NCBI RefSeq assembly: GCF_030269685.1
Contig: NZ_BSTT01000004.1
Span: 248,001-312,000, forward strand
Length of the DNA stretch: 64,000 nucleotides
Direction of reading: 5' to 3'
Origin: Actinomycetospora sp. NBRC 106378
GTDB taxonomy: Bacteria; Actinomycetota; Actinomycetes; Mycobacteriales; Pseudonocardiaceae
Part shown: positions 5,967-15,110 of the stretch, one piece after another
Numbering within the stretch: position 1 is the first letter of the stretch
Layout: the number at the start of each line of letters is the position of its first letter
Notes under the pieces: model-generated
What the model saw: the letters and a program-made list of their open reading frames with translations, nothing else
Told to the model about the DNA's origin: nothing
Databases searched by the model: none
Position numbers and translations under genes: made by a program

Positions 5967-8342
5967 TCAGCCCAGCCGGTCCAGCACCGCCGTGAGCACG
6001 GCGATCGCGCCGGCCTTGTCCAGCGGGTCGTTCCCGTTGCCGCACTTCGGTGACTGCACGCACGACGGGCACCCGGAGCGGCACTCGCAGTCCGCGATCG
6101 CGTCGCGGGTCGCCGTGAGCCACACCCGCATCGCCTCGTGCCCCCGGTCGGCGAACCCGGCCCCGCCCGGGTGCCCGTCGTGGACGAACACGGTGGGTCG
6201 GCCGGTGTCGGGGTGCAGGGCGGTGGAGACCCCGCCGATGTCCCACCGGTCGCACGTGGCCACGAGCGGCATCAGCCCGATCGCCGCGTGCTCGGCCGCG
6301 TGCAGCGAGCCCGGCACCGCGGCGGGCTGCACCCCGATGGCCGCCAGCAGCGACTCGGAGAGCGTGTACCAGACCGCCCGGGTCGCGAGGGTGCGCTCCG
6401 GGAGGTCCAGCGGCACCTGCTCGACGATCTGCCCCGACGGCATCCGGCGCAGGTAGCCCACGACCTGCTCGGTCACCTCCACGGTGCCCAGGCAGACCTG
6501 CAGCTCCGGCCCGTCCTCACACGCGGCGCCGTAGGACTCGCACTGCTCGGTGTGCACCACCGCGATGTCGGTGACCGACCGCGACTGCGTGGTCCACTCC
6601 GGCTCCTCGGCGTGGACGTGGGCGATGTTCTCCTCGAGGTCCAGCTCGTCGACGACGTAGCTGGCGCCCTGGTGCAGGTGCACCGCGCCCTCGTGCACCG
6701 TCGAGTGCGCCGCGCCCGGGTCGACCGTGCCGAGCATGCGGCCCGTGTCGGACTCGACGATCACGACCTGCTCCCCGCCGGAGCCGCGGATGTCGACACC
6801 GTGGTGGGGGGTCTCCGTGGGCAGCGCCCAGAACCAGCCGCCGCGGCGGTGCCGCAGCAGGCCCTCCGCCACGAGGTCGGCCAGCACGTCCCCGCTGCCC
6901 GGGAACACGTCGGCCACGTCCGCGGCCGTCAACGGCATCTCCGACGCGGCGCACGCCAGGTGCGGCGCGAGCACGTAGGGGTTCGTGGGGTCGAGCACGC
7001 AGCGCTCGAGCGGGGCGCCCAGGAGCGCGGCGGGATGGTGGACGAGGAACGTGTCCAGCGGGTCGTCCCGGGCCACCAGCAGCACCAGGGCGTCGTCGCC
7101 CGAACGGCCCGCGCGGCCCGCCTGCTGCCAGAACGAGGCCCGCGTGCCGGGGAAGCCGGCCACGACGACCGCGTCGAGCCCCGCGATGTCGATGCCCAGC
7201 TCCAGGGCGTTGGTGGTGGCCACGCCGCGCAGCTCCCCGGAGAGCAGGGACTCCTCGAGCGCGCGCCGCTCCTCGGGCAGGAAGCCCGCGCGGTAGGCCG
7301 CGACCCGGTCCGCGAGATCGGGGTCGACCTCGGCCAGCACGCGCCGCGCCCCGAGCGCAGCGAGCTCCGCCCCGCGTCGGGAGCGTACGAAGGCGAGCGA
7401 CCGGGCGCCCTCCACCACCAGGTCGGCGAGGATCCGGGACGTCTCGGCGCCCGCGGAGCGGCGTACGGGCGCCCCGTTCTCGCCGGTGATCTCCTCGAGC
7501 AGCGGCGGCTCCCACAGGCCCACCGCGCGTGCCCCCCGCGGGGACGCGTCGTCGGTGACCCCCACGACGTCGAGCCCGGTCAGCGCGGACGCCGACGTCG
7601 CCGGGTCCGACATGGTGGCCGACGCCAGCACGAACACCGGGTGTGCGCCGTAGCGGGCGCAGACCCGGCGCAGCCGCCGCAGGAGCAGGGCGACGTGCGA
7701 GCCGAACACCCCGCGGTAGGCGTGCGCCTCGTCGATCACCACGTAGCGCAGGCGCCGCAGGAAGGTGGTCCAGCGCCCGTGCCGCGGCAGGACCCCGCGG
7801 TGCAGCATGTCGGGGTTGGTGAAGATCCACCGGGCGGTCCGGCGGATCGCGTCGCGCTCGGCGTAGGGGGTGTCCCCGTCGTAGGACGACGCCCGCAGGC
7901 CCGCCTCCCCGCCCGGGTCGAGCGCCCGGGCCGCGCGCAGCTGGTCGGCGCCCAGGGCCTTCGTCGGGGACAGGTAGAGGGCGGTGGCCCGCGGGTCGGC
8001 GGAGAGCCCGGCGACCACCGGCAGCTGGTAGGCCAGCGACTTGCCGGACGCCGTGCCGGTGGAGACCACGACGTGCCGGCCGGCCCACGCGTGCTCGGCC
8101 GCCTCGGCCTGGTGCCGCCACGGACCCGGGATGCCGCGGGCGGCGAGCCGGGCACGGACGTCGTCGGGAACCCACTCCGGCCACGGCGCGCGCCGTCCCT
8201 CGCGGGCGGGGACCACCTCGGCGTGCGTGAGCGGCGCCTCGCCCTGCGGCGTGCCCGCGAGGACCCGGCGCAGCAGGGCGGTGCCGCGCCCGTCGTCGTC
8301 GGGAATGCCCTCCGCCCGCTCCAGGGCCCCGACGCTGCTCAC
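5967..8342 (-). CDS. DEAD/DEAH-box SF2 helicase with C-terminal DUF1998 (MrfA/YprA type)
   Basis: An SF2 helicase of about 791 aa. Motif I is STGTASGKSLAYQ, motif II is DEAH (VVIDEAHAYRG), motif III is ASATM, and motif VI is QQAGRAGRSG. The C-terminal DUF1998 region ends with four Cys in CECRSGCPSCVQSPKCG, the zinc site of MrfA-type helicases. Characterised relatives (MrfA of Bacillus) act in DNA repair. In actinobacteria this helicase recurrently sits beside Tad genes, as here, but no mechanistic link is known. GTG 8342 is chosen; a TTG at 8372 is an alternative and neither has a clear ribosome site. It is convergent to the Prim-Pol-like gene across the hairpin island. Confidence 0.9.
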   Translation of the reverse strand: MSSVGALERAEGIPDDDGRGTALLRRVLAGTPQGEAPLTHAEVVPAREGRRAPWPEWVPDDVRARLAARGIPGPWRHQAEAAEHAWAGRHVVVSTGTASGKSLAYQLPVVAGLSADPRATALYLSPTKALGADQLRAARALDPGGEAGLRASSYDGDTPYAERDAIRRTARWIFTNPDMLHRGVLPRHGRWTTFLRRLRYVVIDEAHAYRGVFGSHVALLLRRLRRVCARYGAHPVFVLASATMSDPATSASALTGLDVVGVTDDASPRGARAVGLWEPPLLEEITGENGAPVRRSAGAETSRILADLVVEGARSLAFVRSRRGAELAALGARRVLAEVDPDLADRVAAYRAGFLPEERRALEESLLSGELRGVATTNALELGIDIAGLDAVVVAGFPGTRASFWQQAGRAGRSGDDALVLLVARDDPLDTFLVHHPAALLGAPLERCVLDPTNPYVLAPHLACAASEMPLTAADVADVFPGSGDVLADLVAEGLLRHRRGGWFWALPTETPHHGVDIRGSGGEQVVIVESDTGRMLGTVDPGAAHSTVHEGAVHLHQGASYVVDELDLEENIAHVHAEEPEWTTQSRSVTDIAVVHTEQCESYGAACEDGPELQVCLGTVEVTEQVVGYLRRMPSGQIVEQVPLDLPERTLATRAVWYTLSESLLAAIGVQPAAVPGSLHAAEHAAIGLMPLVATCDRWDIGGVSTALHPDTGRPTVFVHDGHPGGAGFADRGHEAMRVWLTATRDAIADCECRSGCPSCVQSPKCGNGNDPLDKAGAIAVLTAVLDRLG

Positions 8343-8560
8343 GGCACCGAGAAAAGCACACGACCCCGACAACGCTCTGAGCCGGGAAAGAGCCGCATCT
8401 CACAGCTTGATCGGGAACCGGGCCCGACGGCTGTCGTACACCCCTCCTACACTGCGACACCTGCCACTTCGTGCGGATCGCGCGTGGTGGCGGTCACTCA
8501 GCGCCGAGGACGCCGCCAGCCGGCCTCCCGTCGCCGGATCCGTTCCAACCGGGAGGCTGG

Positions 8561-10864
8561 ATGCAAGCGTCCGTCCTCGCTCAGGGAGTCGAGTTCTCCA
8601 CGAGCGAATACACCGTGGTGAGCGTGGTGGGGGTGATCGCTCTCATCGCTCTCGCCATCGGGTTCGTCCTGCGCAAGCAGGTCCTCGCCGCCGACGAGGG
8701 CACGCAGAACATGCGCGACATCGGTCGCGCCGTGCAGGAGGGCGCTCAGGCCTTCCTGCGTCGCCAGTTCCGCACCCTCGCCCCCTTCATCGTCATCGTG
8801 TTCCTCGTGCTGCTGGCGCTTCCGGCCACCGGCTGGGGCGAGCGGATCGCGCGCTCGATCGCGTTCGTGGTCGGTGCGCTGTTCTCGATGGCCATCGGTG
8901 GCCTGGGCATGAACCTCGCGACGAAGGCGAACATCCGCGTCGCCGCCGCCTCCACCAAGCCGGGCGGCCGTGACGAGGGCGCCCGTATCGCCTTCCGCAC
9001 CGGTGGTGTGGTCGGCATGGCGACCGTCGGGCTGGGCCTGCTCGGCGCGGCCGTCGTCGTCCTGATCTTCGTCCAGGACGCCCCGCGCATCCTGGAGGGC
9101 TTCGGCCTCGGCGCCGCACTGCTCGCCATGTTCATGCGCGTCGGCGGCGGCATCTTCACCAAGGCCGCCGACGTCGGCGCCGACCTCGTCGGCAAGGTGG
9201 AGCAGGGCATCCCGGAGGACGACCCCCGCAACGCCGCGACGATCGCCGACAACGTCGGCGACAACGTGGGTGACTGCGCCGGCATGGCCGCCGACCTCTT
9301 CGAGTCCTACGCGGTGACCCTGGTCGCGGCGCTGATCCTGGGCTCGGTCGCGTTCGGCACCCTCGGCCTGACCTACCCGCTCATCGTCCCGGCGATCGGC
9401 GTGCTCACCGCCATCGTGGGTGTCTTCATCACCCGGACCCGCGAGGGCGAGAACGCCCTGAAGGCGATCAACCGCAGCTTCTACATCTCCGCGGGCATCT
9501 CGCTGGTCCTGACGATCATCGCGGCGTTCGTCTACCTGCCCTCGAGCTTCGACCAGCTGCCCGGGGTCAACGCCGCGTCCGTCGGCGACCTCGCCGCGGC
9601 CGGCAACCCGGCGGTCATCGCCGCGATCGCCGTCGCGATCGGCATCGTGCTGGCGATCATCATCCTCGCGCTGACCGGCTACTACACCGGTACCGAGGAC
9701 CAGCCGGTCAAGGACGTCGGCACCTCGTCGCTCACCGGCGCGGCCACCGTCATCCTCGCCGGCATCTCGGTCGGCTTCGAGTCGGCGGTCTACACCGCGA
9801 TCGTCATCGGTGCGGCCGTCTACGGCGCCTTCCTGCTCTCCGGGTCGGTCATCGTGGCGCTGTTCGCCGTGGCCCTCGCGGGCACCGGCCTGCTGACCAC
9901 GGTCGGCGTCATCGTCGCCATGGACACCTTCGGTCCGGTCTCGGACAACGCGCAGGGCATCGCGGAGATGTCCGGTGACGTCGAGGGCGCCGGCGCGGAC
10001 ATCCTCACCGAGCTCGACGCGGTGGGGAACACGACGAAGGCCATCACCAAGGGCATCGCGATCGCGACCGCCGTCCTGGCCGCCACGGCGCTGTTCGGCT
10101 CGTACAACGACGCGATCCGCCAGGCCTACGAGCAGGTCGGCCAGCAGGTGACCGACATCTACAACGTCACCGCCCCGAACCTGCTCGTCGGCGTCGTGCT
10201 CGGCGCGGCCGTCGTGTTCATGTTCTCCGGTCTCGCCGTGAACGCCGTGTCCCGCGCCGCGGGCGCCGTGGTCTACGAGGTGCGGCGGCAGTTCCGCACC
10301 AAGCCCGGGATCATGACGTTCGAGGAGCGGCCCGAGTACGGCCGCGTGGTCGACCTCTGCACCCGCGACGCGCTGCGCGAGCTCGCGACGCCGGGTCTGC
10401 TCGCCATCCTCGCCCCGATCGCCGTCGGCTTCGGCCTCGGCGTCGGTCCGCTCGCCGGCTACCTCGGCGGCGCGATCGCGGCGGGCACGCTCATGGCGGT
10501 CTTCCTCGCGAACTCGGGCGGCGCCTGGGACAACGCGAAGAAGCTGGTCGAGGACGGCAACCACGGTGGCAAGGGGTCGGACGCCCACGAGGCGACGATC
10601 ATCGGCGACACCGTCGGCGACCCGTTCAAGGACACCGCGGGTCCGTCGATCAACCCGCTGATCAAGGTCATGAACCTGGTGTCGGTGCTCATCGCGCCGG
10701 CCGTGGTCGTGCTCTCGGTCGGGCCCGACGCGAACCCGGTGGTGCGCATCGTGATCGCCCTCGTGGCGGTCATCGGCATCGCGGTGGCGGTCTACATCTC
10801 GAAGCGCCGCTCGACGGCGATCGCGGACTCCAACACCGACGCCCCGGCGTCCGTGTCGGCCTAG
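8561..10864 (+). CDS. hppA: Membrane-bound proton-translocating pyrophosphatase
   Basis: This 767-aa polytopic protein hydrolyses PPi and pumps protons across the cytoplasmic membrane. The signature DVGADLVGKVEQGIPEDDPR runs into ADNVGDNVGD, and the C-terminal active-site segment DTVGDPFKDTAGPS is intact. The motif GNTTKAITKG has Lys where potassium-dependent enzymes carry Ala, predicting a potassium-independent pump. ATG 8561 has GGGAGG four bases upstream. It is a single-gene unit with a strong terminator. A TACACT box at 8448-8453 is a possible -10, though without a clear -35. Confidence 0.97.
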   Translation: MQASVLAQGVEFSTSEYTVVSVVGVIALIALAIGFVLRKQVLAADEGTQNMRDIGRAVQEGAQAFLRRQFRTLAPFIVIVFLVLLALPATGWGERIARSIAFVVGALFSMAIGGLGMNLATKANIRVAAASTKPGGRDEGARIAFRTGGVVGMATVGLGLLGAAVVVLIFVQDAPRILEGFGLGAALLAMFMRVGGGIFTKAADVGADLVGKVEQGIPEDDPRNAATIADNVGDNVGDCAGMAADLFESYAVTLVAALILGSVAFGTLGLTYPLIVPAIGVLTAIVGVFITRTREGENALKAINRSFYISAGISLVLTIIAAFVYLPSSFDQLPGVNAASVGDLAAAGNPAVIAAIAVAIGIVLAIIILALTGYYTGTEDQPVKDVGTSSLTGAATVILAGISVGFESAVYTAIVIGAAVYGAFLLSGSVIVALFAVALAGTGLLTTVGVIVAMDTFGPVSDNAQGIAEMSGDVEGAGADILTELDAVGNTTKAITKGIAIATAVLAATALFGSYNDAIRQAYEQVGQQVTDIYNVTAPNLLVGVVLGAAVVFMFSGLAVNAVSRAAGAVVYEVRRQFRTKPGIMTFEERPEYGRVVDLCTRDALRELATPGLLAILAPIAVGFGLGVGPLAGYLGGAIAAGTLMAVFLANSGGAWDNAKKLVEDGNHGGKGSDAHEATIIGDTVGDPFKDTAGPSINPLIKVMNLVSVLIAPAVVVLSVGPDANPVVRIVIALVAVIGIAVAVYISKRRSTAIADSNTDAPASVSA

Positions 10865-10878
10865 TCCCGCTCCGCGGA

Positions 10879-10905
10879 GGGCGCCGTCCGGTCCGGGCGG
10901 CGCCC
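10879..10905 (+). terminator. Terminator after hppA
   Basis: GGGCGCCG (10879-10886) and CGGCGCCC (10898-10905) form a GC-rich stem around an 11-nt loop, followed by TTCG. It lies 14 nt after the hppA stop. Confidence 0.75.
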
Positions 10906-11114
10906 TTCGTGCTGTCCGGGGCCGGGCGGCACGTCAGCGGTGGCACACGGCTGACACCTGACGTCAGCGCGGCGCCACGGTCGCCCGATGCCGGGTGGTC
11001 GCCCGAGAGGCACGCCAGGCAGGTCCGGAGGCCGTGGAGGCTGCCTGACGCACCCCTCGCGAGCGGGTCGGCAGAGCGGTGCCGAGACACGACCGGCGCG
11101 TGATCGTCCATCGT

Positions 11115-11130
11115 TCGAACGCATGTTCTA
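11115..11130 (+). promoter_or_regulatory. LexA-type SOS box
   Basis: TCGAACGCATGTTCTA contains the exact GAAC-N4-GTTC core and matches the mycobacterial LexA consensus TCGAAC-N4-GTTCGA at all but two bases. Its right half runs directly into TAGAGT (11129-11134), a plausible -10 box. LexA bound here would therefore block the promoter of the gene starting at 11143. Confidence 0.7.
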
Positions 11131-11134
11131 GAGT
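11129..11134 (+). promoter_or_regulatory. -10 box of a putative leaderless promoter
   Basis: TAGAGT lies 14 nt before GTG 11143, placing the expected transcription start at or next to the start codon. It overlaps the SOS box. Confidence 0.5.
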
Positions 11135-11142
11135 GCGCGCGC

Positions 11143-12003
11143 GTGGGGCAGATGTCGTTCTACTCGGCGGACGCCCTGCCGCGCGCGATCACCGACCTCG
11201 AGGGCGTGCTCTGCGCCGGCGGGGGCATGTCCCTGTTCGGCCGCGGCACGGCCGCGCGCCTCACGATCGTCCTCGGCGCTCCACCACCCCCGCCCGACGA
11301 GGCGCCCGACGAGGACCTCGACGACGAGCCGGAGCCAGAGCCCGTCGAATCCACCCCGGAGCCGGCGACGCCCGAGCCGGAGGCGCCCACCGAGGAGCCG
11401 CCCGCCCGGGCCTGGGAGGAGGGCGTCGACGAGATCTACGACGACGACCTCCCGGTCCGTGACGACGGGGCGCCCTCCACCCCGGAGCCGCCGCCTGCCG
11501 CGCCCGGGCCGGCCCCATCTCCTGTCGGCGTGCTCGGTTGCTCTGTCGGGAGAACGGACCCGATGACGGAGTGGCGCGCGCACGCCCTGTGCTGTGCCTT
11601 CCGGGGCCGCGGGGTGCCGGCCGAGGTGGAGCGCCTGCCCGACGGGCGACCGGTGGTGCGCAGCGCCTTCCGGGCCGACCTCCTGCCGCTGGCGGAGCAC
11701 TGGCACACCGACCCGAAGCACGTCCCGGATCCCCTCCAGCTGGACGGCCCGCGGTTACGCCTGTGGGTCCTGGCCGCCGGGCGGTGGGCGGGCCGTGCCT
11801 ACACTCTCGGTCTCGACCCGCTCGCCCCGACGACCCACGAGCCCCTGCTCACGGCCTGTCAGCGGGCGGGCCTCGGCGCCACCCTCGCCGGGGACTCCGG
11901 CGAACCCGTCGTCCGGATCGTCGGGCGGGCGCGACAACGCCGGCTCGCCGAACTGGTCGGGGACCGGCCACGGCACCTCCACGACGGGGTGTGGCCGGAC
12001 TGA
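11143..12003 (+). CDS. Unknown protein under a putative SOS promoter
   Basis: This 286-aa protein has no function I recognise. Three parts are visible: an N-terminal segment of about 45 residues (MSFYSADALPRAITDLEGVL), an acidic Pro/Glu/Asp-rich linker at roughly 46-135, and a C-terminal alpha/beta domain from about 140 (TEWRAHALCCAFRGRGVP to the end) rich in Arg. The layout suggests two small domains on a flexible tether. GTG 11143 is 14 nt after TAGAGT and overlaps no ribosome site, fitting a leaderless mRNA; ATG 11152 is an alternative. It lies just upstream of topA on the same strand. The LexA-type box at the promoter suggests DNA-damage induction (inference). Confidence 0.75.
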   Translation: MGQMSFYSADALPRAITDLEGVLCAGGGMSLFGRGTAARLTIVLGAPPPPPDEAPDEDLDDEPEPEPVESTPEPATPEPEAPTEEPPARAWEEGVDEIYDDDLPVRDDGAPSTPEPPPAAPGPAPSPVGVLGCSVGRTDPMTEWRAHALCCAFRGRGVPAEVERLPDGRPVVRSAFRADLLPLAEHWHTDPKHVPDPLQLDGPRLRLWVLAAGRWAGRAYTLGLDPLAPTTHEPLLTACQRAGLGATLAGDSGEPVVRIVGRARQRRLAELVGDRPRHLHDGVWPD

Positions 12004-12169
12004 CGGAGCCGATCCAGGCTCATGACCAGCGAGAATCGGTGGGTGATCCGGGAACGACCGCACCGCGGTCGACGTTCTCGATGGCACGGACGTCGCCGTG
12101 AGGCACACTGGCGACGAGTGGGGGACCCGACAACGGGCCGCCACGAGGCGACGAGACGAGGCATGACTG

Positions 12170-15109
12170 GTGGCAGCGCGAGAGGCAGCGGCTGGGAAGT
12201 CGGCAACGACACCGGCACGGAGCGCGACCGCGACGGCCGACGACACGCCGGCTCCGACCCAGCGCGCCCGCGCGTCGAGCACGCGCAAGAGCACCGCGAA
12301 GGGCGGCGGTCGGAAGAACGGCGGCGGCACGGCGACGCCGGCCGGCGACGGCAACCGTCGGCTGGTCATCGTCGAGTCCCCGGCCAAGGCCCGCAAGATC
12401 GCGGACTACCTGGGCTCGAGCTACATCGTCGAGTCGAGCCGCGGGCACATCCGCGACCTGCCGCGCGGCGCCGCCGACGTGCCCGCCAAGTACAAGGGCG
12501 AGAGCTGGGCGCGCCTCGGGGTCGACGTCGACAACTCCTTCGAGCCGCTCTACATCGTCACGCCGGACAAGAAGTCGACGGTCACCGAGCTCAAGGACGC
12601 CCTCAAGGAGGTCGACGAGCTCTACCTCGCGACGGACGGCGACCGCGAGGGCGAGGCCATCGCCTGGCATCTCCTCGAGACGCTGAAGCCGAAGGTCCCG
12701 GTCCGCCGGATGGTCTTCCACGAGATCACCGAGTCGGCGATCCGCGCCGCCGCCGCGAACCCGCGCGAGCTCGACCACGACCTGGTCGACGCGCAGGAGA
12801 CCCGGCGCATCCTCGACCGGCTCTACGGCTACGAGGTCAGCCCCGTGCTGTGGAAGAAGGTCATGCCGAAGCTCTCGGCGGGCCGCGTCCAGTCGGTGGC
12901 GACCCGCGTGATCGTGGAGCGGGAGCGCGAGCGGATGGCGTTCGTCTCCGCCGGCTACTGGGGCATCGACGCCCAGCTGAACACCGGCAAAAAGGCCGAG
13001 ACGGGCAACACCTCGACCTTCAAGGCCTCCCTGACGAAGGTGGGCGACCGGCGCGTCGCCACCGGCCGCGACTTCGACGCCCGGGGGCAGCTCAAGTCCG
13101 ACGCCGTCACGCGGCTCGACGAGGCCTCCGCCCGGCGGCTCGCCGAGGCCCTCGGCGCCAGCGACTACACGGTCGCCGAGGTCGAGGAGAAGCCCTACAC
13201 CCGCAAGCCCTACGCGCCGTTCATGACCTCGACCCTGCAGCAGGAGGGCGGCCGCAAGCTGCGGTTCTCGTCGGAGCGGACGATGCGCACCGCGCAGCGG
13301 CTGTACGAGAACGGCTACATCACCTACATGCGTACGGACTCCACGACGCTCTCGGAGACCGCCATCAACGCCGCGCGCAGCCAGGCGCGCGACCTGTACG
13401 GCGCCGAGAACGTCGCGGAGCAGCCGCGCCAGTACACGCGCAAGGTGAAGAACGCCCAGGAGGCCCACGAGGCCATCCGTCCGGCGGGGGACTCCTTCCG
13501 GACGCCGGGTCAGGTCGCCGGGGAGCTCGGCGGCGACGAGTTCCGGCTCTACGAGCTGATCTGGCAGCGCACCATCGCGAGCCAGATGCGTGACGCCCGC
13601 GGCACGACGATGACGGTGCGGATCGAGGCGACCGCCGCGACCGGCGAGGCGTGCACCTTCACGACGTCGGGTCGCACCATCACCTTCCCCGGCTTCCTGC
13701 GGGCCTACGTCGAGACCGTGGACGAGCTCGAGGGCGGCCAGGCCGACGACGCCGAGTCGCGGCTGCCGCGCCTGGCCGAGGGCCAGGGGCTCACGGCCGA
13801 CCAGCTCGACCCGTCGGGGCACGCCACGAGCCCGCCCGCGCGCTACACCGAGGCGAGCCTCGTCAAGACCCTGGAGGAGCGCGGCATCGGCCGTCCGTCG
13901 ACGTACGCGTCGATCATCAACACCGTCCAGGAGCGGGGCTACGTCTGGAAGAAGGGGAGTGCGCTCGTCCCGAGCTGGATCGCGTTCGCCGTCGTCGGGC
14001 TGATGGAGAAGCACTTCGGCCGGCTGGTCGACTACGACTTCACCGCGACCCTCGAGGACGAGCTGGACGCGATCGCGTCCGGGAACGCCCAGCGTCAGAC
14101 GTGGCTCTCGCACTTCTACTTCGGCGGCGACGGCGAGTCCGCGAACGGCACGACCGGGGACGGCGTCGAGGCGTCGATGACCCAGCTCGGTGGCCTCAAG
14201 AAGCTCGTCGGCGACAACCTCGAGGGCATCGACGCCCGCGAGATCAACTCGCTGCCGATCGTGGTCGACGGCGAGGGCCGCGACATCGTCGTGCGGGTCG
14301 GGCGCTACGGGCCCTACCTCGAGCGGACGATCACCGAGGACGGCGAGGAGCGCTCCCAGCGGGCGAACCTGCCCGAGGACCTCCCGCCCGACGAGCTCGA
14401 CCTCGACCTGGCCGAGCAGCTGTTCGCCACGCCGCAGGAGGGCCGCTCGCTCGGCACCGACCCGGGGTCGGGGCACGAGATCCTCGCGAAGGAGGGGCGC
14501 TTCGGGCCGTACGTCACCGAGGTGCTGCCGGAGGGCGCGAAGGAGAAGCCGCGTACCGGCTCGCTGTTCAAGTCGATGACGCTCTCCGAGATCACCCTCG
14601 ACGACGCCCTGAAGCTCCTGAGCCTCCCGCGCGTCGTCGGGAAGGACCCGGAGACCGGCGTCGAGATCACCGCGCAGAACGGGCGGTACGGGCCCTACAT
14701 CAAGAAGGACAAGGACTCGCGGTCGCTCGACAGCGAGGACAAGCTCTTCACGGTCACGCTCGAGGAGGCGCAGAAGATCTTCGCGCAGCCGAAGCAGCGT
14801 GGTCGGGCCGCGGCCAAGCCCCCGCTGAAGGAGCTGGGCAAGGACCCGGTGTCCGGTGAGCCCATGGTGGTCAAGGACGGCCGCTTCGGCCCCTACGTCA
14901 CCGACGGCACCGGCTACAACGCGTCGCTGCGCAAGGGCGACAGCGTGGAGACGCTGACCGACGAGCGGGCCTCCGAGCTCCTCGCGGAGAAGCGGGCCAA
15001 GGGCCCGGCGCCGAAGAAGCCCGCCGCGGCGAAGGCCCCGGCCAAGAAGGCGACCGCCAAGAAGGCCCCTGCGAAGAAGGCGACCGCCCGGAAGTCGCCG
15101 ACGACCTGA
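12170..15109 (+). CDS. topA: DNA topoisomerase I
   Basis: This 979-aa type IA topoisomerase relaxes negative supercoils through a Tyr-linked single-strand break. The Toprim motifs are VIVESPAKARKI and TDGDREGEAIAWHL, and the active-site Tyr lies in YITYMRTDSTTLS. The C-terminal half carries several short repeats of the actinobacterial type (GRYGPYLERT, GRFGPYVTEV, GRYGPYIKKD, GRFGPYVTDG) and a basic tail of AKKA units that promotes processive DNA binding in mycobacterial and Streptomyces enzymes. The GTG start at 12170 has a weak GAGACGAGG upstream. The stop is one base from the stop of the convergent DUF998 gene (TGACTCA). Confidence 0.97.
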   Translation: MAAREAAAGKSATTPARSATATADDTPAPTQRARASSTRKSTAKGGGRKNGGGTATPAGDGNRRLVIVESPAKARKIADYLGSSYIVESSRGHIRDLPRGAADVPAKYKGESWARLGVDVDNSFEPLYIVTPDKKSTVTELKDALKEVDELYLATDGDREGEAIAWHLLETLKPKVPVRRMVFHEITESAIRAAAANPRELDHDLVDAQETRRILDRLYGYEVSPVLWKKVMPKLSAGRVQSVATRVIVERERERMAFVSAGYWGIDAQLNTGKKAETGNTSTFKASLTKVGDRRVATGRDFDARGQLKSDAVTRLDEASARRLAEALGASDYTVAEVEEKPYTRKPYAPFMTSTLQQEGGRKLRFSSERTMRTAQRLYENGYITYMRTDSTTLSETAINAARSQARDLYGAENVAEQPRQYTRKVKNAQEAHEAIRPAGDSFRTPGQVAGELGGDEFRLYELIWQRTIASQMRDARGTTMTVRIEATAATGEACTFTTSGRTITFPGFLRAYVETVDELEGGQADDAESRLPRLAEGQGLTADQLDPSGHATSPPARYTEASLVKTLEERGIGRPSTYASIINTVQERGYVWKKGSALVPSWIAFAVVGLMEKHFGRLVDYDFTATLEDELDAIASGNAQRQTWLSHFYFGGDGESANGTTGDGVEASMTQLGGLKKLVGDNLEGIDAREINSLPIVVDGEGRDIVVRVGRYGPYLERTITEDGEERSQRANLPEDLPPDELDLDLAEQLFATPQEGRSLGTDPGSGHEILAKEGRFGPYVTEVLPEGAKEKPRTGSLFKSMTLSEITLDDALKLLSLPRVVGKDPETGVEITAQNGRYGPYIKKDKDSRSLDSEDKLFTVTLEEAQKIFAQPKQRGRAAAKPPLKELGKDPVSGEPMVVKDGRFGPYVTDGTGYNASLRKGDSVETLTDERASELLAEKRAKGPAPKKPAAAKAPAKKATAKKAPAKKATARKSPTT

Positions 15110-15110
15110 C

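Noticed and set aside
5545-6456. Open frames in the hairpin island, including a 303-codon one
   Set aside because: Their translations follow the tandem repeats and Pro/Arg codons, with no ribosome site, and they run into the helicase gene.
8425-8453. Firm promoter for hppA
   Set aside because: TACACT at 8448 is acceptable as a -10 but no -35 at 16-19 bp is recognisable, so I do not annotate it.
6138-8621. Plus-strand open frame opposite the helicase
   Set aside because: Antisense to a helicase with all motifs intact; it also runs through the hppA leader.
8498-10588. Minus-strand open frame opposite hppA
   Set aside because: Asp/Glu/His/Gly-rich shadow of the pyrophosphatase coding strand; no domain.
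12020-14476. Minus-strand open frame opposite topA
   Set aside because: Antisense to a complete topoisomerase; contains no domain.
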